A stretch of 64,000 nucleotides of DNA from Parendozoicomonas callyspongiae (lineage in GTDB: Bacteria; Pseudomonadota; Gammaproteobacteria; Pseudomonadales; Endozoicomonadaceae). This document shows, piece after piece, positions 44,306-52,223 of this stretch. Where the stretch lies: positions 174,223 through 238,222 of the forward strand of contig NZ_JAMFLX010000004.1 in assembly GCF_023502345.1 (NCBI RefSeq), given 5' to 3'. Numbering within the stretch: position 1 is the first letter of the stretch; every line of letters starts with the position of its first letter. The notes below the pieces were generated by a model that was not told the DNA's origin, did not search any database, and was given only the letters and a program-made list of their open reading frames with translations. The translations under genes were made by a program, and so were the position numbers.

Positions 44306-44335
44306 GTAACAGTTATTCCAAGGAATAACTGTTAC
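44306..44335. other. 14-bp perfect palindrome inside the operon
   Basis: GTAACAGTTATTCC-AA-GGAATAACTGTTAC in the 69-base gap between the LivH-like and LivM-like genes. There is no T run after it. It is a likely mRNA-stability or processing hairpin, comparable to the one between prdD and prdE. Confidence 0.7.
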
Positions 44336-44364
44336 TTAAATGCGGGAAAGAGAGAATAAGAACA

Positions 44365-45438
44365 ATGATTACACTTTCCATGCGACCCTGTGGTGATTTT
44401 CGCACCACTTATAAGGCGGATACCCGGATATTCGACACCCGCCTTATTCAGGCAGTAGCTATTGCTTCAGTGATTGGGCTCTGCTTTGCACCGCTTGTTC
44501 TGGATGCCTACTACCTGACGCTGTTTATCCAGATTTCCTATCTGGCTATCGCAGCACTTGGTCTTAATATTCTGGTTGGTTTTACCGGGCAGATATCTCT
44601 TGGTCACGGAGCCTTCTTTGGCTTTGGCGCTTTTGCCTCGGCCTGGTTTACCAATAGCTTTGCCATTCCGGTGTGGATATCTATTCCGATGGCTGGCTGG
44701 TTTACCATGGCTGTGGGGATGCTGTTTGGTTTGCCTGCAGCGCGGATCAAAGGTCTGTACTTGGCTATCGCCACACTGGCAGCCCAGTTCATTATCGAGG
44801 ACTTCTTTGCCCGTGCAGAATGGTTCTCCGGTGGTGCTTATGGTGCTGCGGCTGAACCGGTGATCCTGTTTGGCTATGCCTTTGATTCCGATGAATCCTT
44901 CTTCTACATAGCTCTGTTTGCCCTGGTCTTTATGTATCTCTGGGGTGCCAACCTGATGCGCAGCCGGGATGGCCGGGCTTTTGTAGCAGTGCGGGATCAT
45001 TACCTTTCTGCAGAGATTATGGGTATCAATCTGACCTGGTATCGTCTGCTCTCCTTTGGGGTTTCATCTTTCTATGCCGGTATTGGTGGTGCGCTTTATG
45101 GTCATTATCTGGGCTTTGTTTCTGCGGAAGGTTTTACCCTGATGATGTCAGTACAGTTCCTGGCGATGATTATTATCGGAGGTCTTGGTTCTGTTCAGGG
45201 CGCATTGATGGGAACCATCTTTATCGTACTTCTTCCTGAAGTATTGGAAGCTATTGTTGGTTTAATCACTCACAGTGGTCTTGTTTCAGCTGGAAATGTG
45301 GTTGAAAACCTGAGTTACTTTAAGGAAATGGCGATTGGTCTGGTGATTATTCTATTCCTGATTTTTGAGCCAGATGGTTTGGCTCATCGCTGGAAGCAGA
45401 TTAAAGCCTATTGGAAGTACTACCCGTTTGCTTATTAA
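44365..45438 (+). CDS. liv-type ABC transporter permease (LivM-like)
   Basis: 357 residues with about nine hydrophobic segments. ALGLNILVGFTGQISLGHGAFFGFGAF is the LivM signature region; the ATPase-contact loop is SRDGRAFVAVRDHYLSAEIMG, and GGLGSVQGALMGTIFI lies near the C-terminus. Partner of the LivH-like permease. A 266-bp mini-element has inserted 13 bases after its stop codon, between it and the binding-protein gene. Confidence 0.92.
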   Translation: MITLSMRPCGDFRTTYKADTRIFDTRLIQAVAIASVIGLCFAPLVLDAYYLTLFIQISYLAIAALGLNILVGFTGQISLGHGAFFGFGAFASAWFTNSFAIPVWISIPMAGWFTMAVGMLFGLPAARIKGLYLAIATLAAQFIIEDFFARAEWFSGGAYGAAAEPVILFGYAFDSDESFFYIALFALVFMYLWGANLMRSRDGRAFVAVRDHYLSAEIMGINLTWYRLLSFGVSSFYAGIGGALYGHYLGFVSAEGFTLMMSVQFLAMIIIGGLGSVQGALMGTIFIVLLPEVLEAIVGLITHSGLVSAGNVVENLSYFKEMAIGLVIILFLIFEPDGLAHRWKQIKAYWKYYPFAY

Positions 45439-45451
45439 TAGCGCACATTAT

Positions 45452-45717
45452 TAGGTTCTGTTGTCATAAGTTTATGCGATTCAGTGGCTCAGAAAGCCGC
45501 TAATCGCAAGAAAGGCTTGTGAAGGTGTAGTGGTTCTACATCAAGCAAGCCTGACGAAGTGAGTAGCGGCTTTCTGGGCCACCCGAAGGGCGCCAGCGAG
45601 GCTTTCCAACTCGTCGTTGCAGCCGTTCGAAAGACAACCAGTATTCCTTCACGCCTGCGTCTAGATCTGAAAAGCCTCGCTGGCGCTGAATGCATAAACT
45701 TATGACAACAGAACCTA
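45452..45717. repeat. palindromic mini-element, family A, copy 2 (266 bp, inverted to copy 1)
   Basis: Ends TAGGTTCTGTTGTCATAAG and CTTATGACAACAGAACCTA, with the same internal hairpins and the same length as the element at 8159-8424 but in opposite orientation. The apical hairpin TGTAG-AACCA-CTACA (read on the minus strand) is at 45526-45540. It splits the second liv-type operon between the LivM-like and binding-protein genes. The terminal repeats differ from copy 1 at several positions but changes on one arm are matched on the other (TTGTCATAAG with CTTATGACAA against GACGTAAG with CTTACGTC). Confidence 0.9.
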
Positions 45718-45760
45718 AAAACCTAGTGTCGACAATAAAAACAAAAAGGAGAGAGACGCT

Positions 45761-47017
45761 ATGCCTTCCAACCTGAAAAAAGCACTGATTGCAGGTGCTG
45801 CCGGGGTATTAGGAGCATTACTGCCATTGAGTGCGTCAGCTGCGACCGACAAGGTCTTTGTCGGACACCTGGCTGACTACTCTGGCCCAACAGCCTTTGT
45901 TGGTAAGTACTACGCAGATGGTATCAAGGATACTCTGGCCTGGATTAATACCCAGGGTGGTATCGATGGCACCATGATCGAATCAGAAACCATTGATTAC
46001 GCTTACAAGGTTCCCCAGGCCATCAGCAACTATAAAAAGTGGACTGCCCGTAAAGGTATGGTTGCCATGCAGGGCTGGGGGACAGCTGATACTGAAGCTC
46101 TGATCTCCTTTGTTGCCAAGGATCAGGTTCCGGTTTTCTCAGCCTCTTACTCTGGTCACCTGACTGACCCAACCGGCAAAAATCCGAAAACCAAAAAACC
46201 AGCTCCCTATAACTTCTTCTATGGGGCTTCTTATTCCGACACCTGTCGTGCACTGGTGAAGTGGGCCAAGGAAGACTGGGAAGGTAAAGGCAACAGCGGC
46301 AAACCTGGCTTTGTGCATATCGGAGATAACCATCCTTACCCCAATGCTCCTAAAGCAGCCTGTGCAGAATACGCAGAAGAGATTGGCTTTGATGTAAAAC
46401 CACCAGTGGTTGTATCCATGAAGCCCGGCGACTTTAAAGCGCAATGCCTGTCTATCAAGACGACTGGTGCCAACTATGGCTACGTTGCCAACCTGGGCGG
46501 CTCTATCGTTTCCCTGATCAAATCCTGCGATACCGTTGGAACCGATATCCAGTTCATGTCCAATATCTGGGGTGGTGACAAGCTGACTTTTGAAGCTGTT
46601 GGTGAAGGCATTGATAACTATGTATTCCCAGCCATAACACCTTTCTGGTCTGACAAAACTCCGGCCATGAAGACTGTACACAAGATTGCAGAGGCGGCTG
46701 GCCGAGACACCAGTTTCCAGACCCACCACTATGTTCGCGGTGTCTGCTCCACCCTCTATATGTCTGAAGCTATGAAGTGGGCCAAGGCTAACGGCGGTAT
46801 CACTGGTGAGAACATCAAGAAAGGTATGTATGCCAAGAAGGACTGGGTTCCAACCGGTATGGACGGTGTCTGCCTGCCTGCCAGCTGGAATGCAGAAGAC
46901 CATCGTGGCATTAACACCGTGAATGTTTACCAGACCAAGTGGAATGGTGGCGATATCAAGGTGGACCGTATCTCTCAGGTCACTCTGCCACGCCGTGAAG
47001 ACTGGCTTGGCTATTAA
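45761..47017 (+). CDS. ABC transporter periplasmic substrate-binding protein (liv family)
   Basis: 418 residues. Sec signal peptide (residues 1-28, ending LSASA), no lipobox. The mature protein begins KVFVGHLADYSGPTAFVGKY as in amino-acid/amide-binding type 1 PBPs. It is longer than LivK and contains an insertion with GKNPKTKKPAPYNFFYGASYSD, typical of the subgroup found with acyl-CoA ligases. AAAAAGGAG precedes the ATG by a short distance. The ligand is probably a carboxylic acid (aromatic or short/medium chain) rather than leucine, inferred from the neighbouring ligases. Confidence 0.88.
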   Translation: MPSNLKKALIAGAAGVLGALLPLSASAATDKVFVGHLADYSGPTAFVGKYYADGIKDTLAWINTQGGIDGTMIESETIDYAYKVPQAISNYKKWTARKGMVAMQGWGTADTEALISFVAKDQVPVFSASYSGHLTDPTGKNPKTKKPAPYNFFYGASYSDTCRALVKWAKEDWEGKGNSGKPGFVHIGDNHPYPNAPKAACAEYAEEIGFDVKPPVVVSMKPGDFKAQCLSIKTTGANYGYVANLGGSIVSLIKSCDTVGTDIQFMSNIWGGDKLTFEAVGEGIDNYVFPAITPFWSDKTPAMKTVHKIAEAAGRDTSFQTHHYVRGVCSTLYMSEAMKWAKANGGITGENIKKGMYAKKDWVPTGMDGVCLPASWNAEDHRGINTVNVYQTKWNGGDIKVDRISQVTLPRREDWLGY

Positions 47018-47091
47018 TCTCCTGCGGAGCAGGAGCTAAACCGGGAAAGGATTCCCATTTATAAATAATAATAAGAAGTCCGGAGAAATCT

Positions 47092-47904
47092 ATGGAAGCC
47101 AGAAAGCTGGAACCGGCAGAGCCTCTACTCAGTATTAATAATATTGAGGTTGTCTACGATGAAGTGATTCTGGTTCTTCGTGGTGTCAGCCTTGATGTGC
47201 ATCAGGGCCAGATCGTAACGCTGCTTGGCCCAAACGGTGCAGGAAAATCAACCACTCTGAAAGCGATCTCCGGTCTTTTGAAAACCGAAGATGGTGAAGT
47301 CAGCCGTGGCGAAATCAGCTTTATGGGTGAGCGGATCGATCGCAAAAATGCCGAAGAGATCGTTCGCTCCGGTATTTTCCAGGTGATGGAAGGCCGCCGT
47401 ATTATTGAGGATATGACCTGCATCGAAAACCTTCGCCTGGGTGCCTATACCCGTAAGGAAGGCGATATCCGCAATGATATCGAAATGGTCTTTGAATATT
47501 TCCCCCGCCTGAAAGAACGTACCGGGCTGGCCGGTTATCTCTCCGGTGGTGAACAGCAGATGCTGGCTATAGGCCGAGCGTTGATGGCCAAGCCCAAAAT
47601 GATTCTGCTGGATGAGCCGTCCATGGGTCTCTCACCGCTCCTGGTTAAGGAAGTCTTTGGCATTATCGAGAAGATCAATAAGGAGCAGGGTATCACCATG
47701 TTGCTGGTTGAACAGAATGCCAACTTTGCCTTGAAGTGCGCCGATTACGGTTACATTATGGAATCCGGGAAAGTGGTTCTTGATGGATCAAGAGAAAAGC
47801 TGCTGGATAACCAGGATGTCAAAGAATTCTATCTGGGTGGCAGTGACGAAAGAAAAAGCTTCAAGAACCTGAAGTCCTACAAGCGCCGTAAGCGCTGGTT
47901 ATAA
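47092..47904 (+). CDS. liv-type ABC transporter ATPase (LivF-like)
   Basis: 270 residues. Walker A GPNGAGKSTTL, signature LSGGEQQMLA, Walker B MILLDEPSMGLSP, switch His replaced as usual in LivF by LLVEQNANF. The C-terminal 35 residues (DERKSFKNLKSYKRRKRW) are a basic extension beyond normal LivF. Last transporter gene of the cluster, 13 bases before the PaaK-like gene. Confidence 0.92.
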   Translation: MEARKLEPAEPLLSINNIEVVYDEVILVLRGVSLDVHQGQIVTLLGPNGAGKSTTLKAISGLLKTEDGEVSRGEISFMGERIDRKNAEEIVRSGIFQVMEGRRIIEDMTCIENLRLGAYTRKEGDIRNDIEMVFEYFPRLKERTGLAGYLSGGEQQMLAIGRALMAKPKMILLDEPSMGLSPLLVKEVFGIIEKINKEQGITMLLVEQNANFALKCADYGYIMESGKVVLDGSREKLLDNQDVKEFYLGGSDERKSFKNLKSYKRRKRWL

Positions 47905-47917
47905 CGGGGGATTCACC

Positions 47918-49132
47918 ATGTTTTTTGATCGCAAAGAACAGTTTCGCCCCTATGAACGTGAGCTCTCACTTATCACTCAGTTGCAGGTCAGTCTGGCTCA
48001 TGCTCTGGAGCACTCACCTTTCTATGCCAAACATCTGGCTGGAGTTGATCCGGAAACGATTGATTCCCGAGAAGCTCTTGCCAAACTTCCGGTTACCCGT
48101 AAATCTGACCTGATTGAACTTCAAAAACAGGTTCCGCCTTTTGGTGGTTTAAATGGCCAGCCCGCCGGAACCATGGGCCGACTATTTCAGTCACCCGGCC
48201 CAATTCATGAACCAGAAGGGAAAACCAAAGACTGGTGGCGAATGGGACGAGCCTTGTATGCTGCTGGTTTTCGTGAAGGGGATATTGTTCACAACACCCT
48301 TTCCTACCACCTAAGCCCTGGCGGTTTTATCCTTGATTCCGGTGCCAGAGCCTGTGGTTGTGCAGTCATTCCTGCCGGTGTGGGCCAGACAGAGCAACAA
48401 CTGCGGGTGATTGAATCTCTGCGTCCTAACGGTTATGCAGGTACACCATCATTCCTGAAAACTCTTCTGGAAAAGGCTGATGAGCAGGGGCTGGATATCT
48501 CCTTTATGGACAAGGCTCTGGTCACAGGTGAAGGACTACCTGAAGCCTTGCGCACAGAGTTTACCAAGCGTGGAATCCGCTGCGTCCAGGCCTACGCAAC
48601 AGCCGACGCTGGTTTGATCGCCTATGAATCAGAAGCTCAGGAAGGAATGATTGCTGCTGAAGATATCATTCTGGAAATTGTAAAACCCGAAACCGGTGAC
48701 CCTGTTCAGGAAGGGGAAGTCGGCGAAATACTGGTAACGGTATTTAATTCCGAATATCCACTGTTCCGCTTTGCCACTGGAGACCTTACTGCTGTATTAC
48801 CAGGAAGAAGCCCCTGCGGCCGAACCAATATGCGTATTCGCGGCTGGATGGGGCGGGCAGATCAGTCCACTAAGGTGAAAGGTCTATTTGTTCACCCCTG
48901 CCAGATTTCAGAGGTTGTGCAAAAGCACCCTGAAATTAACCGGGCACGTCTGGTAGTTGAATCTATTGATAGCCGGGACAGCATGACTCTGCTTTGTGAA
49001 GGTGATGCAGAAATGGATACGAATGCCATAGAAGCCACTATCAAGATCATCTGCAAGCTAAAGGGCAAAGCCAGACGGGTTGATGATGGCGAGATAGTTA
49101 AAGATGGTCTTGTAATAGAAGACCTGCGTTGA
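47918..49132 (+). CDS. PaaK-like AMP-binding protein (phenylacetate-CoA ligase family)
   Basis: 404 residues. Family regions: SPFYAKHLAG and KLPVTRKSDL near the start, AGVGQTEQQLRVIESLRPNGYAGTPSFL in the middle, and MRIRGWMGRADQSTKVKGLFVHP near the end. The usual phosphate-binding loop SSGTTG is absent: the equivalent stretch reads LFQSPGPIHEPEGKTKDWWR. Members with this altered loop often occur beside liv-type transporters of acids. Whether it still adenylates a substrate is uncertain. Last gene of the operon, followed by a terminator hairpin. Confidence 0.82.
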   Translation: MFFDRKEQFRPYERELSLITQLQVSLAHALEHSPFYAKHLAGVDPETIDSREALAKLPVTRKSDLIELQKQVPPFGGLNGQPAGTMGRLFQSPGPIHEPEGKTKDWWRMGRALYAAGFREGDIVHNTLSYHLSPGGFILDSGARACGCAVIPAGVGQTEQQLRVIESLRPNGYAGTPSFLKTLLEKADEQGLDISFMDKALVTGEGLPEALRTEFTKRGIRCVQAYATADAGLIAYESEAQEGMIAAEDIILEIVKPETGDPVQEGEVGEILVTVFNSEYPLFRFATGDLTAVLPGRSPCGRTNMRIRGWMGRADQSTKVKGLFVHPCQISEVVQKHPEINRARLVVESIDSRDSMTLLCEGDAEMDTNAIEATIKIICKLKGKARRVDDGEIVKDGLVIEDLR

Positions 49133-49139
49133 AAGAGAT

Positions 49140-49163
49140 AAGGCCTGTGTAGACTCAGGCCTT
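49140..49163 (+). terminator. terminator-like hairpin after the PaaK-like gene
   Basis: AAGGCCTG / CAGGCCTT, 8-bp stem with an 8-base loop, eight bases after the stop codon; followed by AATCTT, a weak T tract. Confidence 0.6.
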
Positions 49164-49232
49164 AATCTTAGAGGAAAAACAAAGACGCTTTACTTGTTCT
49201 TCGGGGAGAGAGCTGGTATGGCAAGAGTTTTC

Positions 49233-49411
49233 CGGACACTTTTTTACGCTACCTTGGCAAGCTGTTGTTCATATCTGAACGGTGCCAGGTAACCATTAAT
49301 TGAGTGCTTTCTCTGGCGGTTATAAAACACTTCAATATATTCAAATATGGACTGTTGGGCTTCTTCCCGAGTCGGAATATACGTTATGTCGCCAACATAG
49401 GCTTTGATGCT
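49233..49411 (-). mobile_element. IS3-family remnant, 3' end of OrfB
   Basis: On the minus strand the sequence reads VGDITYIPTREEAQQS and FEYIEVFYNRQRKHSINGYL, then QQLAKVA and TAA at 49244-49246. The first piece is the start and the second the end of the IS3 integrase core; the DDE centre between them has been deleted in frame. The outer end (CGGACAC on the plus strand) matches the terminal repeat TGGACAC of the element at 33913, so both come from related elements. Confidence 0.85.
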
Positions 49412-49419
49412 TCAATACA

Positions 49420-49458
49420 AAAAAACCCGCTAACTGTAGGAGTTTAAGCGGGTTTTTT
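49420..49458 (-). terminator. intrinsic terminator of asnS
   Basis: AAAAAACCCGCT / AGCGGGTTTTTT with a 15-base loop, 17 bases after the asnS stop; T run on the minus strand. A textbook rho-independent terminator that also works toward the plus strand. Confidence 0.9.
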
Positions 49459-49474
49459 AGATTTTATTGGAAGC

Positions 49475-50875
49475 TTAGAAAGCAGCGTTACGTGGAGTCC
49501 GTGGGAATGGAATCGCTTCACGGATATTCTGAACACCAGTCAGGTAGCTCAGCAGGCGCTCAAAGCCCAGACCGAAGCCAGCGTGCGGCACGGTGCCGTA
49601 GCGGCGCAGGTCACGATACCAGGCGTAATCGTCCTTATTCATGCCCTGAGCTTCAATACGGGCATCCAGTACGTCCAGACGCTCTTCACGCTGGCTACCG
49701 CCGATAATCTCACCAATGCCGGGAGCCAGAACGTCCATGGCCGCAACAGTCTTACCATCTTCGTTCATACGCATGTAGAACGGTTTGATGCTGGCTGGGT
49801 AGTCAGTCACAACGATTGGACCTTTCACATGCTCTTCCGCCAGGAAGCGTTCGTGCTCGGACTGCATATCGATGCCCCACTCAACGGCGAACTCAAATTT
49901 CTTGCCAGACTTCAGCAGAACGTCGATGCACTCGGTGTAGGTCATACGGGTAAAGCTGGACTCAGCCAGTGTCTTCACGCGCTCGATGCAGGTCTTATCA
50001 ACTCGCTGGTTGAAGAAGGCCATATCGTCAGCGCGCTTCTCCAGAATCTCTTTGCAGACAGTCTTGAGCATTTCTTCAGCCAGGTTGGCAACATCGTTTA
50101 GGTCTGCGAAGGCTACTTCAGGTTCAACCATCCAGAACTCAGCCAGGTGACGACTGGTGTTGGAGTTTTCAGCACGGAAGGTCGGGCCGAAGGTGTAAAC
50201 CTTGCTCATGGCACAGGCCAGGGCTTCAGCGTTCAGCTGACCGGATACAGTCAGGAAGGACTGCTTGCCGAAGAAGTCTTCGTTGAAATCAACTTCGCCT
50301 TTGTCAGTGCGGGGCAGGTTATTGAAATCCAGTGTGGAGACACGGAACAATTCGCCGGCACCTTCACAGTCGGAAGCAGTGATCAGCGGAGTGTTTACCC
50401 ACATGTAACCGTTACGGTCAAAGAAGTTGTGGATGCTGTTTGCTGCTGCGTGACGGATACGGTTCATGGCACCGATGATGTTGGTGCGCGGACGCAGGTG
50501 AGCATGCTCACGCAGGTGCTCCATAGAGTGGCGCTTGGGCTGCATGGCGTAGGTTTCAGGATCATCAACCCAACCCAGAACTTCTACGGACGTCGCTTTG
50601 ATTTCCCAGTCCTGACCCTTGGCAGGCGATTCAACCAGGATACCCTTAACGCGAACACTGCAGCTTGCGGTCAGCTTCTGAACTTCCTCTTCGTAATTCG
50701 GGAGGTCGCTCTCGGCGATGACCTGAATAGGATCGAAGCAGCTGCCATCGTGTACGGCCAGGAAGGACATTCCAGCCTTGGAGTCACGACGAGTGCGGAT
50801 CCAGCCGCACAGTTCAACTTCACTGTCTTTTGGCTTCTGGCCGGCCAGCAGGTCGGCAATTGGAGTATGGCTCAT
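49475..50875 (-). CDS. asnS: asparaginyl-tRNA synthetase
   Basis: Charges tRNA-Asn. 466 residues from ATG 50875, the same length as the E. coli enzyme; a TTG three codons upstream is unlikely. N-terminal OB-fold anticodon-binding domain ([19 protein letters not shown]), class II motif 2 in [21 protein letters not shown] and motif 3 in [15 protein letters not shown]. Single gene with its own terminator. Confidence 0.97.
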   Translation of the reverse strand: MSHTPIADLLAGQKPKDSEVELCGWIRTRRDSKAGMSFLAVHDGSCFDPIQVIAESDLPNYEEEVQKLTASCSVRVKGILVESPAKGQDWEIKATSVEVLGWVDDPETYAMQPKRHSMEHLREHAHLRPRTNIIGAMNRIRHAAANSIHNFFDRNGYMWVNTPLITASDCEGAGELFRVSTLDFNNLPRTDKGEVDFNEDFFGKQSFLTVSGQLNAEALACAMSKVYTFGPTFRAENSNTSRHLAEFWMVEPEVAFADLNDVANLAEEMLKTVCKEILEKRADDMAFFNQRVDKTCIERVKTLAESSFTRMTYTECIDVLLKSGKKFEFAVEWGIDMQSEHERFLAEEHVKGPIVVTDYPASIKPFYMRMNEDGKTVAAMDVLAPGIGEIIGGSQREERLDVLDARIEAQGMNKDDYAWYRDLRRYGTVPHAGFGLGFERLLSYLTGVQNIREAIPFPRTPRNAAF

Positions 50876-51013
50876 TGGCAACAATCGTTACTTATGGGTA
50901 AAGGGGGATTATAAGTTGACCAGCTATGAAAGGCAGGTCAGGTCAGTAAAAATTACTGACCCAGTCTGTCAGGGTCACCGGCGTTGGCAATTCGGAATAT
51001 CCGTAGTTATTTT

Positions 51014-51967
51014 TCAGGCCACCTTGTTTGCAGGGTTCCCGTTCAGGAATGCCTTGATGTTTTCGGCGGCTTGCAGAAGCAGTCTTTCCCGAGACTCTTT
51101 GGCCAGCCAGGCAGTGTGAGGCGTTACAATCAGGTTGGACAGGCCGGTGTTCAGCAGCGGATTGCCATAGACCGGGGGTTCCTGAGTGAGAACATCAAAC
51201 CCTGCGCCGCCAATGGTCTCTTGTCGAAGCGCGTTAACAACAGAGGCTTCGTCGACCAGTCCGCCGCGAGCCGTATTGATCAAAAGAGCATGGGGTTTCA
51301 TCAGTCCCAGTTGTGGCTCACCAATCAGATTACGGGTCTGGTCAGTTAGAGGGCAATGAAGGGAAACAACATCAGCCAGCTTCAAGCCATCTTCCAGCTC
51401 AATCCTGTCAGTGGCAGAAGACAGGGAGCCAGGAACCTTTGCTATCAGAATATTCATACCAAAAGCTTTGCCAAGTCGTGCCACGGCCTGGCCCAGTTCT
51501 CCATACCCCACGATCAGCAGGTTTTTCCCGGCAAGTTCCATAACCGGTCGATCCATCAGGCAGAACATATCGCTTTTGGCCCATGTCCCATCCTGGCTGA
51601 TCTGGCTGTACCGTGGCAGAGCCGTTGCCAGGGACAGAATCAATGAGAAGGTATGCTGTGCAACGCTGGCTGTACCATAAGCCGTTATATTGGTGACGGT
51701 AATACTGCGGGCGGAGGCTGCCTGCAGATCAATATTATTTGTTCCGGTGGCAAGAACACCGATGTAGCGAAGCTGGTTGGCGGCAGCCATTTCGGCATCA
51801 CTAATCACGACTTTGTTGCTCAGTACAACCTCTGCGTGACGAATGCGCTCAATGACCTGGTCTGGAGGAGTCCGATCATAGACATCCCACTCCATATCCA
51901 TTGATGTAAGCGGAAAGATATCAAGGTCATTGCCCAGGGTGGCTCGATCAAGCAGTACGGCACGCAT
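51014..51967 (-). CDS. D-2-hydroxyacid dehydrogenase (glycerate/hydroxypyruvate type)
   Basis: NAD(P)-dependent dehydrogenase, 317 residues. The Rossmann loop is IVGYGELGQAVARLGKAFG; catalytic Arg in NTARGGLVDE, Glu in the GFDVLTQEPP segment and His in TPHTAWLAKESR. The HTAW form around the catalytic His is as in HprA-type glycerate dehydrogenases, so reduction of hydroxypyruvate or glyoxylate is likely. Single gene. Confidence 0.88.
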   Translation of the reverse strand: MRAVLLDRATLGNDLDIFPLTSMDMEWDVYDRTPPDQVIERIRHAEVVLSNKVVISDAEMAAANQLRYIGVLATGTNNIDLQAASARSITVTNITAYGTASVAQHTFSLILSLATALPRYSQISQDGTWAKSDMFCLMDRPVMELAGKNLLIVGYGELGQAVARLGKAFGMNILIAKVPGSLSSATDRIELEDGLKLADVVSLHCPLTDQTRNLIGEPQLGLMKPHALLINTARGGLVDEASVVNALRQETIGGAGFDVLTQEPPVYGNPLLNTGLSNLIVTPHTAWLAKESRERLLLQAAENIKAFLNGNPANKVA

Positions 51968-52223
51968 TGTCCGGCTCCATCGTATTGTTTGGGCATTATT
52001 CTATCGGTTGGCCTCATTCAGAGCGAGGCTATGAACACGTCTTCATGCCAAGACCGCCAACTATTTGGCTGATAGCATCGAACCCTCAGGATTTTTTTGA
52101 CACCCCCTGTATTGAGAAGTGGGCTCCGGGCAGATCAGTCAATGAAAATTATGAAAACCTGCTGGTGCCAACCCCATATTAATGCACCTTCTAACCTCAT
52201 AAGAAGAAGTAAATCAGTGGATT

